Source of the DNA: Candidatus Roizmanbacteria bacterium
GTDB taxonomy: Bacteria > Patescibacteriota > Microgenomatia > UBA1406 > GWC2-37-13
Length of the DNA: 64,000 nt
NCBI GenBank assembly: GCA_016215445.1
Contig: JACRJL010000003.1
Location: forward strand, 342,924 to 406,923
Reading direction: 5' to 3'
Made by a program: the position numbers and the translations under genes. The number at the start of each line of letters is the position of its first letter. Position 1 is the stretch's first letter. Under the pieces are notes generated by a model, which was not told the origin of the DNA, did not search any database, and saw only the letters and a program-made list of their open reading frames with translations. This document shows positions 33,021 through 41,015 of this stretch, in pieces.

Positions 33021-34349
33021 ATGAAAGATACACAAATTTACGAGTTAGTTAAAAAGGAAGAAAAAAGACAGAAAGAGGGAATCGAACTGATTCCATCAGA
33101 AAATTACGCATCCGAACACGTGAGAAAAGTTCTGTCTTCCTATTTTGTCAATAAATACTCAGAAGGTTATCCTAAAAAAAGATATTATGGTGGCAACGAG
33201 AATGTCGATTCTGTCGAACTTATAGCGATAGACCGTGCCAAGAAGTTATTCAAAGTGCCGTTTGCCAATGTACAGCCTTATTCGGGAAGTCCGGCCAATT
33301 TGGCCGTTTGCCTGGCCACATGCGAGCCCGGAGCGACTTTAATGGGCTTGGCATTGACGGCCGGAGGCCATCTGACTCACGGTCATACAGTTTCAGCGAC
33401 AGGAATTTATTACAAAAGTGTCCAGTACGGCTTGAAAAAAGAAGGCGTCTATAAAAAACAGGACTTGTTTGACTATGCCGAGATTCGCCGTCTGGCGGTT
33501 GAGAATAGACCAAAGCTGATTTGGGTTGGAGCAACAGCCTATCCTTTGAGGTATGATTACAAGAAATTTGCCGAAATCGCCGACGAGGTCGGGGCCTTTT
33601 TGGCGGCTGATATTGCCCACGTCGCCGGTTTGATCGCCGGAGGGGTTCATCCGTCGCCTGTTCCCCATGTTCACATAGTCACTACTACGACTCACAAAAC
33701 CTTGAGGGGTCCGAGGGGAGCGATGATCTTGGTTACAGCCAAGGGCTTGAAAAAGGATCCGGAACTGGGTGATAAAATCAATAAGGCAATTTTCCCTGGA
33801 TTACAGGGTGGGCCTCATGACAATCAGACAGCCGCGATTGCCGTTGCCCTATACGAAGCTAATCAACCGTCTTTCAAAAAATATTCCGCTCAGATCGTCA
33901 AAAATTCCAAAGCATTAGCTGAAACTTTGATGAAAGGCGGGCTTAAATTGGTAGGTGGAGGGAGCGAAAATCATCTGCTTTTGGTCAACTTAGCCAGCGT
34001 TTTGGGAGTCGGGTCGGGAATTTTTGCCCAAAAAGCCCTTGATATGGTTGGCTTGACAATGAATAAAAATACAGTTCCGGATGAAACCGCTTCGCCATTT
34101 TATCCTTCGGGGATCAGGATGGGGACGCCAGCGTCAACTACCCGTGGAATGAAGGAAAAAGAGATGAAGTTCATCGGAGGTAAAATTTTAGAAGTAATTG
34201 AATTACTAAAACGATACCGTTTACCGACTAAAAAAGAAGAGCGAAAAGAATATATCTCCAGATTTGAAAAAGAGATGTCAGGAAATCCGGAAATTAAAAG
34301 AATCAGAAATGAAGTCAAAAAGCTTGCTTTACGATTTCCAATTCCGTAG
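33021..34349 (+). CDS. glyA: Serine hydroxymethyltransferase
   Basis: A 442-residue fold-type I PLP enzyme. The N-terminal ELIPSENYAS and KYSEGYPKKRYYGGNE are strictly conserved in the family; the PLP Lys lies in TTTTHKTLRGPRG; the metal-independent active site includes DIAHVAGLIAGG. It interconverts serine and glycine while loading tetrahydrofolate with a one-carbon unit. Parts of the gene, about 33280-33720, are visibly richer in G+C than neighbouring genes, perhaps from strong conservation or transfer. Length is slightly above the usual 415-430. Confidence 0.96.
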   Translation: MKDTQIYELVKKEEKRQKEGIELIPSENYASEHVRKVLSSYFVNKYSEGYPKKRYYGGNENVDSVELIAIDRAKKLFKVPFANVQPYSGSPANLAVCLATCEPGATLMGLALTAGGHLTHGHTVSATGIYYKSVQYGLKKEGVYKKQDLFDYAEIRRLAVENRPKLIWVGATAYPLRYDYKKFAEIADEVGAFLAADIAHVAGLIAGGVHPSPVPHVHIVTTTTHKTLRGPRGAMILVTAKGLKKDPELGDKINKAIFPGLQGGPHDNQTAAIAVALYEANQPSFKKYSAQIVKNSKALAETLMKGGLKLVGGGSENHLLLVNLASVLGVGSGIFAQKALDMVGLTMNKNTVPDETASPFYPSGIRMGTPASTTRGMKEKEMKFIGGKILEVIELLKRYRLPTKKEERKEYISRFEKEMSGNPEIKRIRNEVKKLALRFPIP

Positions 34350-34357
34350 TTTTTTTA

Positions 34358-34600
34358 TCAGGTGATGTTGACGATGATGTTTTGGCCTTCGACGTCTTTA
34401 CCGTTCATACCCAAACGGGCTTTTTTGGCATCAGACTCTTTATTGAAGGTGACATAGCCAAAGCCTTTTGATCTTCCTGTGTTTGATTCGGAGACGATCT
34501 CAACCTCGGTGATGATTCCCCAATGCATAAAAAGATCCTTGAGAGAATAGCCGCTCATTGAAAAAGGAAGGTTTCCTACAAAGATTTTCTTTTTGTTCAT
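34358..34600 (-). CDS. RRM-type RNA-binding protein
   Basis: An 80-residue protein that is a single RNA-recognition motif: RNP2 is IFVGNLPF and RNP1 is KGFGYVTF, with the beta-alpha-beta order complete. Small RRM proteins of this kind in cyanobacteria and other bacteria bind RNA, some in the cold response; the target here is unknown. It faces glyA at its 3' end. A GATAAT box lies roughly 30 nt upstream, so this transcript, unlike many here, should have a short leader. Confidence 0.85.
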   Translation of the reverse strand: MNKKKIFVGNLPFSMSGYSLKDLFMHWGIITEVEIVSESNTGRSKGFGYVTFNKESDAKKARLGMNGKDVEGQNIIVNIT

Positions 34601-34642
34601 AGCTTTTAATGAATAACCTTATTATCTCACATTTAAAATAAC

Positions 34643-34671
34643 TTAACTGCATCATCGTCAGGCAAGATAAT
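34643..34671 (+). promoter_or_regulatory. Promoter of the tRNA-Gln gene
   Basis: TTAACT (34643-34648), a 17-nt spacer and GATAAT (34666-34671) lie 24 nt before the mature tRNA end, a normal distance for a stable-RNA promoter. Confidence 0.5.
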
Positions 34672-34694
34672 CTGGTAAAATAAAGCAATAAAAT

Positions 34695-34765
34695 TGCCCG
34701 GTCGTCTAACGGTAGGACAACGGACTCTGAATCCGTTTATCCTCGTTCAAATCGAGGCTGGGCAA
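34695..34765 (+). tRNA. tRNA-Gln (anticodon CTG)
   Basis: A complete 71-nt cloverleaf. Acceptor arms TGCCCGG and CTGGGCA pair with one G-T; the anticodon arm is ACGGA-CTCTGAA-TCCGT with anticodon CTG; the T arm is CCTCG-TTCAAAT-CGAGG. The 3' CCA is not encoded, so the cca product must add it. CTG reads CAG codons. Confidence 0.93.
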
Positions 34766-34773
34766 CAGAAAAT

Positions 34774-35868
34774 TTAGAGTTTTTCGGAATTGACGCGAAT
34801 GATTTTGTCGTCACCTAATTTAGGATTTCCTCGACCGTCCTGGTTACTTGTTGAGATGTAGAGCATATTATCAGGTCCGAGGACGACGTCCCTGATTCTG
34901 CCAAATTCATTTTTGAAATATTCTTTTAATTCGGGTTTTCCATTAACAAGTTTTATTCTATAAAGTGCTTGTCCGCGCAAGCCGCCGAAATAAAATGTAC
35001 CGTTGTAAAAAGCTAACCCCGCTGGTGCCCAAGTATCATTCGCTCCTGAATTAAGAAGCGGCGTTTCCATGCCATTTCCAGTTTCCTCGCCTTCAATTGT
35101 CGGCCAACCGTAGTTTTTTCCTTCGATGATTTTATTAAATTCGTCCAAACCAGACTGTAGTCCTGATCTTCCATGTTCGGTTGCGTAAAGTTGTCCTTTT
35201 TCGTCCCAAGCCAGGCCTTGAGGGTTACGGTGTCCATAAGAGTAGGTGGAAACTTTTTCATCAGGAGTCATCCGAAGAATTTTTCCTGCTAAAGAAGTTT
35301 TATCCTGAGCTTGCGATGGATTTTGAGCATCGCCTGTCGTGATATAGAGATTTTTATCGGGACCAAATTTTAATCTTCCTCCATTGTGATTTGACGCGCC
35401 GGGGATTTCGTCAACGATTATTTTCTCGTTTGAAAGTCTGTCATTCTCAAGTGTCATCCGGATAACCCTGTTTAAAGTATTATCTCCACGAGCGCTATAA
35501 GTGTAATAAAAATAGATAAAATGATTTTTTTCAAAGTCCGGGTGAATTGCCGCACCCAACAAACCTCCTTCACCGACCTCTGCTACTTGAGGGAGATCGG
35601 TGATAACTTTATTGTTGATCCTGACCGTTCCTTTTCTCTCAGTGACGAGTAGTTTATTGTCGGGAAGAAAAACTATTGCCCAAGGAGTATCAAGGTTTTC
35701 ATAAACTACCGAAGTTAAACCAACATCAGAATTTGTCTTTGTGGGTTTAACTTTACTCTGGCTTTGTTTTTCAGGTAAAGGCGGAGAAGTTTTATTTTTC
35801 AATAATGTAGAAGAAAGAATATAGACAAATCCGAAAACGATGACGAGTAAGAAAATTTTTCTCATCAT
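34774..35868 (-). CDS. PQQ-dependent sugar dehydrogenase-like beta-propeller (GSDH family)
   Basis: A 364-residue exported protein: signal anchor at about 3-19, Pro/Ser/Lys-rich linker, then a six-bladed propeller of the glucose/sorbosone dehydrogenase family. Conserved parts include LDTPWAIVFLPDNKLLVTER, the SNHNGGRLKFGPDKNLYITTGD stretch (active-site His in NHNGG), YSYGHRNPQGLAW and ATEHG. Members such as E. coli YliI oxidise aldoses with PQQ. No PQQ synthesis genes are visible, so cofactor import or another role is possible. TATAAT (35874-35879, minus) ends 5 nt before the ATG. Confidence 0.83.
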   Translation of the reverse strand: MMRKIFLLVIVFGFVYILSSTLLKNKTSPPLPEKQSQSKVKPTKTNSDVGLTSVVYENLDTPWAIVFLPDNKLLVTERKGTVRINNKVITDLPQVAEVGEGGLLGAAIHPDFEKNHFIYFYYTYSARGDNTLNRVIRMTLENDRLSNEKIIVDEIPGASNHNGGRLKFGPDKNLYITTGDAQNPSQAQDKTSLAGKILRMTPDEKVSTYSYGHRNPQGLAWDEKGQLYATEHGRSGLQSGLDEFNKIIEGKNYGWPTIEGEETGNGMETPLLNSGANDTWAPAGLAFYNGTFYFGGLRGQALYRIKLVNGKPELKEYFKNEFGRIRDVVLGPDNMLYISTSNQDGRGNPKLGDDKIIRVNSEKL

Positions 35869-35948
35869 AATCCATTATACAGACAAACTAGCAACTTTTT
35901 AGTAATAGTTAGCATATATAATTTTATAAAGTTATAAATTAATTTCCT

Positions 35949-36296
35949 ATGATTACACCGACCTTGATTTTAGGAATGCTTAATCTTTTGATTGTCTTGG
36001 CTGAAGGGGCAATTAGTTTGAGGTTGTTATTAAAACTGATGGGTGCGTCGACTGCGGCTCCTTTTGTCCGTTGGGTTTATGAAACGAGCGCACCGCTTTT
36101 ATACCCTTTTCAGGGAATGTTTCCATCGCCAATTTTGACCGGTCCATTTGTCATAGAATTTTCAGCCATTTTTGCTCTTTTCGCCTATATGTTTTTGGGT
36201 TATATTCTTCAAGAGGTAATCTCATTTGTGAATCAAGGGTTTATGAGATTGGAAAAGAAAGGGAAGAAGAAAAGAATCATTGAGGAAGAAGTATAA
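35949..36296 (+). CDS. YggT family membrane protein
   Basis: A 115-residue protein with two or three membrane helices and the YggT-family segment LRLLLKLMGAS, FVRWVYETSAPLLYPFQGMFP, which corresponds to the conserved pattern around an F-P-loop in this family. YggT proteins are implicated in osmotic shock tolerance and, in Gram-positives and chloroplasts (CCB3), in division or cytochrome assembly; the role here is unknown. The charged KKGKKKRIIEEEV tail is cytoplasmic. The stop codon lies inside the promoter box of the next gene. Confidence 0.78.
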   Translation: MITPTLILGMLNLLIVLAEGAISLRLLLKLMGASTAAPFVRWVYETSAPLLYPFQGMFPSPILTGPFVIEFSAIFALFAYMFLGYILQEVISFVNQGFMRLEKKGKKKRIIEEEV

Positions 36297-36297
36297 T
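36292..36297 (+). promoter_or_regulatory. -10 box of bcp, overlapping the yggT stop
   Basis: TATAAT ends exactly 6 nt before the ATG at 36304. The TAA of yggT lies within the hexamer (GTA TAA T). Confidence 0.6.
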
Positions 36298-36303
36298 AGC
36301 TTT

Positions 36304-36727
<424 letters not shown>

Positions 36728-36741
<14 letters not shown>

Positions 36742-37093
36742 TTTTTTCGACATCTTTTTGAATTTGTTTTTTCAATTCTTCCATGTTTTCAAAATCCATT
36801 ACTCCTCTTATAAACTGTCCAACTGTATACTCGACTGTCTCCCCGTAAATATCCTTATGAAAATTCAAAATATAAATTTCAAGGACAGGTTTAGTTTCTT
36901 TATTGACTAGTCTTGGCCCGAAATACAAAGCGCCCAAATATGTTTTATTGCCGTACATCACAAGAGAATAATAAACCCCTTCTTTTAAGTCAGCAATAAA
37001 CCTGCTTGGATCAAGATTGATGGTAGGAAATCCAAGTCTTTTTCCGCCGCCGGATCCGTGGACCACTTTGTCGGTATACCAGACGTCAACCAT
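36728..37093 (-). CDS. Monofunctional riboflavin kinase
   Basis: A 121-residue protein that equals only the C-terminal flavokinase domain of RibF. The conserved GSGGGKRLGFPTINL (residues 13-27) carries the PTxN motif for ATP/Mg; EGVYYSLVMYGNKTYLGALYFG and the catalytic Glu in LEIYILNFHKDIYGETV follow. It phosphorylates riboflavin to FMN. The N-terminal FAD synthetase (FMN adenylyltransferase) domain of the usual 300-residue RibF is absent, so FAD must come from another enzyme. Its ATG overlaps the transporter stop by 8 nt, so both are translated together under the FMN riboswitch. Confidence 0.88.
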
Positions 37094-37964
37094 TTTTCAG
37101 TTTGGAAACTTTATACATAGAGAAAAGAACCAAAAACGCACCAATAAGCTGGGTGACTGAAAGACTATTTTTAAAATAGAGAAAATCGATGAAAATAGCC
37201 GACACAGGCCAGGTCAACTCAAGAATCGCACTTATTTTTGCCTGGGTTTTCTTAAGTCCGAAATAATAGAAAAGCAATGCCACTAAACCGGTTGAGAAAA
37301 CTATAATTAACAAAGAAATCCATTGGTTCGGATTAATTTTTGCCAACTGGTTTGTTTGTTTAAGTCCAAATAAAAATATTAGAGCAAAGATAGGTGCCAG
37401 AACAAATCTAAGAAAAGTGGCGACCTGGAAGGAAATTTTTCTTAAGACAATTTTAGAAAACGAAGTGGAAGCTGCCCACATCATTCCGGCCAAAAGTGCC
37501 AAGACAGAAGCAACAATGGTTCCTTGTCCAGTCTGCCAGTTCAACTTTAAATCTTTAAAGGTCACTAAATAAGAAGCGCCGATTGCCAAAAATGCCCAAG
37601 GGATAAATTTTTTGGTAACCTTTTCTTTCAAAACGATAGCAGCGGTTAAGATGGCCCAAATCGGTTGGAGTTGTTGGAGAAGGACGACGACTGAAAATTG
37701 GATATAGTTAACTTTTCCAAGAGCTGCCGTATAGAAGATAGTTCCTAAGGCTCCGGAAAACAGGCTGACTACGAGTATCGATAGCCATTCTTTTCGATTA
37801 AGATTTTTAATTTCTTTCAAGCTTTTAAAAACAAAAGGAAAAAGGATAATAGCTCCCAGGGCGTGTTCCAAAAAAACCACTACTGTTGGAGGAAGAGTGT
37901 AAAGGCCGCGGCGCAGTATTCCATCAAGACTCCAGAGCAGAGCTGCCAAGATGATAAAAACCAT
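37086..37964 (-). CDS. EamA-family transporter, probable riboflavin importer (RibN-like)
   Basis: A 292-residue protein with ten predicted helices in two EamA halves (first: ILAALLWSLDGILRRGL to LVVSLFSGALGTIFYTAAL; second: LALLAGMMWAASTSFSK to LIGAFLVLFSMYKV). Substrate cannot be read from the fold. Context decides: the leader holds an FMN-riboswitch-like RNA and a terminator directly before the ATG, and the next gene is riboflavin kinase. RibN, a known riboflavin transporter, is also of the EamA family and is FMN-riboswitch controlled. So this is most likely the flavin uptake system of an organism that cannot make riboflavin. The AAAGGGG in the terminator stem may also act as a Shine-Dalgarno. 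Confidence 0.78.
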   Translation of the reverse strand: MVFIILAALLWSLDGILRRGLYTLPPTVVVFLEHALGAIILFPFVFKSLKEIKNLNRKEWLSILVVSLFSGALGTIFYTAALGKVNYIQFSVVVLLQQLQPIWAILTAAIVLKEKVTKKFIPWAFLAIGASYLVTFKDLKLNWQTGQGTIVASVLALLAGMMWAASTSFSKIVLRKISFQVATFLRFVLAPIFALIFLFGLKQTNQLAKINPNQWISLLIIVFSTGLVALLFYYFGLKKTQAKISAILELTWPVSAIFIDFLYFKNSLSVTQLIGAFLVLFSMYKVSKLKNG

Positions 37965-37985
37965 AAAAAATACCCCTTTCGGGGC
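37965..37985 (-). terminator. Intrinsic terminator at the end of the FMN riboswitch leader
   Basis: In the RNA, GCCCC-GAAA-GGGGT followed by A and six U; the U-run ends directly at the ATG of the transporter gene. This is the expected off-switch: termination here would prevent expression of transporter and riboflavin kinase. The GGGG arm overlaps the only ribosome-binding candidate, so the same hairpin could also block translation. Confidence 0.8.
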
Positions 37986-38003
37986 AATTTATAAAACAAT
38001 AAT

Positions 38004-38073
38004 TATCAAAAAGCTTGATACACTTTTTTCGACCGCCACACCCCAATGGGGCCCCTGGCGATTGTCTCGAAAA
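38004..38073 (-). other. Structured linker of the riboswitch leader
   Basis: Between aptamer and terminator are two more hairpins: 38026-38073 (TTTTCGA/TCGAAAA closing, CGCCA/TGGCG inside, CCCC-AAT-GGGG at the tip) and 38004-38020 (TATCAA/TTGATA). They could be part of the expression platform, but I cannot point to a convincing antiterminator pairing with the terminator stem. Confidence 0.5.
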
Positions 38074-38093
38074 GGTATCTTCGCTTTTCTTAT

Positions 38094-38215
38094 ATTCTTT
38101 CTTTTATCCCGACTGTACGGTCGCTGTAGGAGTTGCACCTACTCGTGTCCCGACTTAGTCGGGACTCGATGAGTATACATCCGATTGTGATTGGCACACT
38201 AAACCCCGAAAGAAT
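38094..38215 (-). promoter_or_regulatory. FMN riboswitch aptamer (RFN element)
   Basis: A 122-nt element closed by a perfect 8-bp P1 (ATTCTTTC 38208-38215 with GAAAGAAT 38094-38101). Next to P1 is CGGGG as in RFN elements; P2 is GTG-TGCCAAT-CAC (38187-38199); AGTCCCGA stands where the consensus has AGyCCGCGA; a hairpin GTAGG-TGCAACT-CCTAC (38126-38142) matches the GGTGnAAnTCC arm; and GCGACCGTACAGTCGGGAT resembles the CCGACAGTATAGTCTGGAT 3' block. TCCCGAC at 38158-38164 can pair with either of two GTCGGGA copies. Comparison with the consensus is from memory. It precedes a transporter and riboflavin kinase, the expected targets. Confidence 0.82.
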
Positions 38216-38221
38216 ATTAAA

Positions 38222-38227
38222 AGTATA
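38222..38227 (-). promoter_or_regulatory. Extended -10 promoter of the riboflavin-salvage operon
   Basis: TGCTATACT on the minus strand (TGn plus TATACT). Transcription start 7 nt downstream falls at 38215, exactly the first base of the aptamer P1 stem, which independently supports both calls. Confidence 0.65.
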
Positions 38228-38236
38228 GCAGAGTTT

Positions 38237-39508
38237 TTAAAACAAAGCTTTGATGGTATATCTTCCATCAGGAGTTAGGATAAAAGCCCGTCTTGGATAC
38301 ACAGGAAGCATACTGGCGATTCTGTCTTTTGATATAAGAGTTTTTCCGACATAGTTGGGGATTTCTTTATAACTTTTTCCCCAGATATAAACTTTATTTT
38401 CGCTCCAGTAGTATTGGGCAGTAAAAAAATCCAGTTCACTCGTAACATATAGAACATCATCGTTTTTGGCAGTAGCTTTAAGTTCTTTAAAAGTTTTTTT
38501 CAGGTTGGCTTTCTTTCTTCCGTTTATCTGCAATTTATGATAGTTAAGAGTAACGGCAAAAATAGAAACAATTACAAAAATCTTTAGAAACACTGGTAGT
38601 TTATCAATTATCAAAATTAATAGAAGAGTCAGGCCGATGTTGGCAAATATCAAATATCTTGGAAGGAATATTGGTTTGACGAATGAGACGAGAATAACAA
38701 AAAACGGAATCATAACTCCCCAAATAAAAAGGTATTTGAAAAGTTTTATTTCACTGGGTTTATTTCTTTTTAGATACAGGTAACCATAGATAATCAGCAA
38801 CCAGATTGCCAAAGAAAGGGGAAGGATGGTTTTTCCATAAAATTGGAACTCTCTTTCGTAACCCGTATAGATGAGGCCGACAAAACTGACTAGGCTACTA
38901 ATAGGAAATCTCTGTATCCAGAAAGAATCAACTGAAAAACCTTTGTTTATAAAAACCAGAATAAGCCAGGGAATAAAAGTCAATAAAACAGTTTTTTGTT
39001 TGAATCTGAAAAGAAAGTATTGTCCAACAAGGACAAAGATCATAAAGTAGTGGGTATAAAGTCCTAGAATTGATGATATAAGATAAAGTTTTGTTTTTTT
39101 TCGGTGAAGAAAATAAAAAGACAAGACGCTAAAAAAAGCAAACATCGTATACATTCTTGCCTCGAATGCATAATAAATCAGAAGGGGATTTACGGCCAAG
39201 AGTAAAGTATAAAAAAGGGCCTTTTTCAACCTCATTTTAAAAATATCAGTTAGATAATGGGAGACGGCGTAGACAGTCGCCCAGTAGAAAGCAACTGACA
39301 AGCTACGAATGGCGATTTCCGAAGATCCAAAGATGTCAATCCAAAAATGGAGAAGAAAATGATATAAAGGCGGGCTAAAATCTTTAGCCGAGAGAACAAC
39401 AATATCCCAAAGGTTTTTTTTGGCTAAAAAATAAGAAAAGCCTTCGTCGCGCCAAAGACTTTGAATGAGAAAAGCCAGGGGAGTTTTGGTAAATAAGAAA
39501 TTGAACAT
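38237..39508 (-). CDS. GT39/ArnT-like membrane glycosyltransferase
   Basis: A 423-residue polytopic protein with about ten helices. The first extracytoplasmic loop contains LWRDEGFSYFLAKK; the acidic DE pair is the catalytic signature of GT-C enzymes of the PMT/ArnT type, followed by KDFSPPLYHFLLHFW and RSLSV. These use polyprenyl-phosphate sugars as donor on the outer membrane face. The upstream gene encodes a GT2 and the GT2-GtrA protein elsewhere could make the lipid donor. Acceptor unknown. Its start follows a TATAAT box by 6 nt. Confidence 0.83.
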   Translation of the reverse strand: MFNFLFTKTPLAFLIQSLWRDEGFSYFLAKKNLWDIVVLSAKDFSPPLYHFLLHFWIDIFGSSEIAIRSLSVAFYWATVYAVSHYLTDIFKMRLKKALFYTLLLAVNPLLIYYAFEARMYTMFAFFSVLSFYFLHRKKTKLYLISSILGLYTHYFMIFVLVGQYFLFRFKQKTVLLTFIPWLILVFINKGFSVDSFWIQRFPISSLVSFVGLIYTGYEREFQFYGKTILPLSLAIWLLIIYGYLYLKRNKPSEIKLFKYLFIWGVMIPFFVILVSFVKPIFLPRYLIFANIGLTLLLILIIDKLPVFLKIFVIVSIFAVTLNYHKLQINGRKKANLKKTFKELKATAKNDDVLYVTSELDFFTAQYYWSENKVYIWGKSYKEIPNYVGKTLISKDRIASMLPVYPRRAFILTPDGRYTIKALF

Positions 39509-39514
39509 AAAAAA

Positions 39515-39520
39515 ATTATA
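39515..39520 (-). promoter_or_regulatory. -10 box of the GT39-like gene, overlapping the GT2 stop
   Basis: TATAAT on the minus strand ends 6 nt before the ATG at 39508 and contains the TAA stop of the upstream GT2 gene (GTA TAA T). Confidence 0.6.
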
Positions 39521-40994
39521 CCTTTTCGGTCACTTTATATTTTAATTTTTTCCCTAAAAGAATTCGAGTATGGGCGTCAAGGGCGGGAAGCGAGGAGAAA
39601 AAGAAAGAAACGATCGGTAGAAGATACCATTGTACAAGAAGAAGAGGTAAATTAAAGATAGTGGTTTTCATATTTACCCTTTGACGGATTTTTATGTCGA
39701 GATAGATATATAGGATAAGCATTGCCGAAGACAAGGTCAAGATCAAGGCTGACAATTTTGGAAGCAAAAAACCCAAGACCGTCTTTTTGAAAATGGGATT
39801 AATCAATGGAGGTATAGAAGCGCTTATTGTTAGGATGAAAAAAGACACCGGCCAAAAAAGATGGGTTTCTGCGACAAAGATTACTTTCCTGAACTTAGGC
39901 CAAAAATTGACGTTTGGAGCTTGAAAAAACTTTTTTAAAACATAACCAACGTCGCTCACACCCCAGGCCCATCGTTTTTCTTGTTCGTAGCGGTTGGCAA
40001 AGGTTTTAAAAGTGGTACCAGAGTAAACTGCGTCACCGTTGACGATCGTAAAAAGGGGAATAGTTTTTACTTTATCGCTGTAAGTAAAGAAAGCCTGGAA
40101 AAAAACGTGCCAGTCTTCGGGAATGATATCAACGTCCCAAAAATTTATTTTTTTCAACAACCAAAGGCTGGTCGAATAGGTAGAAACTTGGATTAGATTT
40201 TCTTTTTGAGACAAGAAAGCCAATCGTAAAATCGAAGAAAGAGTCGCCTGCATTCTGACAAACAAAGGCAATTTCCAGAAATTGTTATAGAGCAAAACAG
40301 GTGCCCAGTAGAAATGGTAATTCCTGTCTTGATCCTTCAAAAATGTAAAAGAAAGATAGGAAAAATAGTTTTTCGGAAGATAACTGTCAGCATCACAAAT
40401 TGTTATAATAACCTGTTCTCTTTTTAATCCGGTTTTAACTACGTAGCGGTCGACATATTTGGCGCTGAAAGTTTGATTGCTGGCCTTGCCCGGTTCTTCA
40501 TTGGGTAGATCAGGATGATATGTTACTAATATATCCTTAAAAGATTTCTCATACTTGTTCAGTAAAAATTTGGCTTTCTCATTGGCATCTATTTCCCGTT
40601 TCTCAAAAGCAAGAACAAGATATATATTTTTGTAGGGATAGTCGTTTTTAACAAAGGAGTTTATGGTCGAGTCCAGTTTGTGCAACGGTTCTTTAAAGTT
40701 GGGGACGATAATGAAGTGGTTGAGTGTTTCTCCTTCCTTCAATCCTTTGATCTTTTTTACATAATTGATCTTGGAATGAAAAATAATTTCGCTATAAGAA
40801 ACGACTGCAGAATAAGCAGTGATAATGGATTTATAAAAGAAGTAAAGGTCAAAAGCAATTATAAAATAGGCAACTAGTGCAGGATGAAAAGGAGAGAACC
40901 AAAGAGGAAGAGTGATAAGAAACCAGCTTCCTATAGGGACAATTATTTCCAATAGTCTTTGGAAGAACCTTGAGGCAATAATCCGTTTCGTCAT
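39516..40994 (-). CDS. Processive GT2 membrane glycosyltransferase (cellulose-synthase-like)
   Basis: A 492-residue protein with two N-terminal helices, a cytoplasmic GT2 domain and about four C-terminal helices. Catalytic elements: VPNFKEPLHKLDSTI, the DxD in ITICDADSYLPK, the base-containing PEDWHVFFQ (ED), and RYEQEKRWAWG, equivalent to the QxxRW motif of cellulose and hyaluronan synthases. It should add sugars processively and may extrude the polymer. ATG 40994 is preferred to ATG 41009 because a TATAAT box ends exactly 6 nt before it; 41009 lies beyond that box. It precedes the GT39-like gene. Confidence 0.85.
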   Translation of the reverse strand: MTKRIIASRFFQRLLEIIVPIGSWFLITLPLWFSPFHPALVAYFIIAFDLYFFYKSIITAYSAVVSYSEIIFHSKINYVKKIKGLKEGETLNHFIIVPNFKEPLHKLDSTINSFVKNDYPYKNIYLVLAFEKREIDANEKAKFLLNKYEKSFKDILVTYHPDLPNEEPGKASNQTFSAKYVDRYVVKTGLKREQVIITICDADSYLPKNYFSYLSFTFLKDQDRNYHFYWAPVLLYNNFWKLPLFVRMQATLSSILRLAFLSQKENLIQVSTYSTSLWLLKKINFWDVDIIPEDWHVFFQAFFTYSDKVKTIPLFTIVNGDAVYSGTTFKTFANRYEQEKRWAWGVSDVGYVLKKFFQAPNVNFWPKFRKVIFVAETHLFWPVSFFILTISASIPPLINPIFKKTVLGFLLPKLSALILTLSSAMLILYIYLDIKIRQRVNMKTTIFNLPLLLVQWYLLPIVSFFFSSLPALDAHTRILLGKKLKYKVTEKV

Positions 40995-41000
40995 GTTGAT

Positions 41001-41006
41001 ATTATA
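41001..41006 (-). promoter_or_regulatory. -10 box of the processive GT2 gene
   Basis: TATAAT on the minus strand ends 6 nt before ATG 40994, giving a predicted leaderless message and fixing the start. Confidence 0.6.
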
Positions 41007-41015
41007 CAATAGTCA

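Noticed and set aside
34774-35868. Evidence for PQQ-based respiration
   Set aside because: Only the propeller-family similarity supports PQQ; no pqq genes or electron-transport chain are visible here.
37951-38172. Plus-strand open frame of 73 codons
   Set aside because: It lies across the structured FMN leader and terminator of the minus-strand operon and has no protein-like features.
37965-38236. T-box, tmRNA, 6S RNA or SRP RNA in the long non-coding stretch
   Set aside because: No TGGNACCGCG box, no tRNA-like ends or tag frame, no GGAAG S-domain; the 3' half fits the FMN riboswitch pattern instead.
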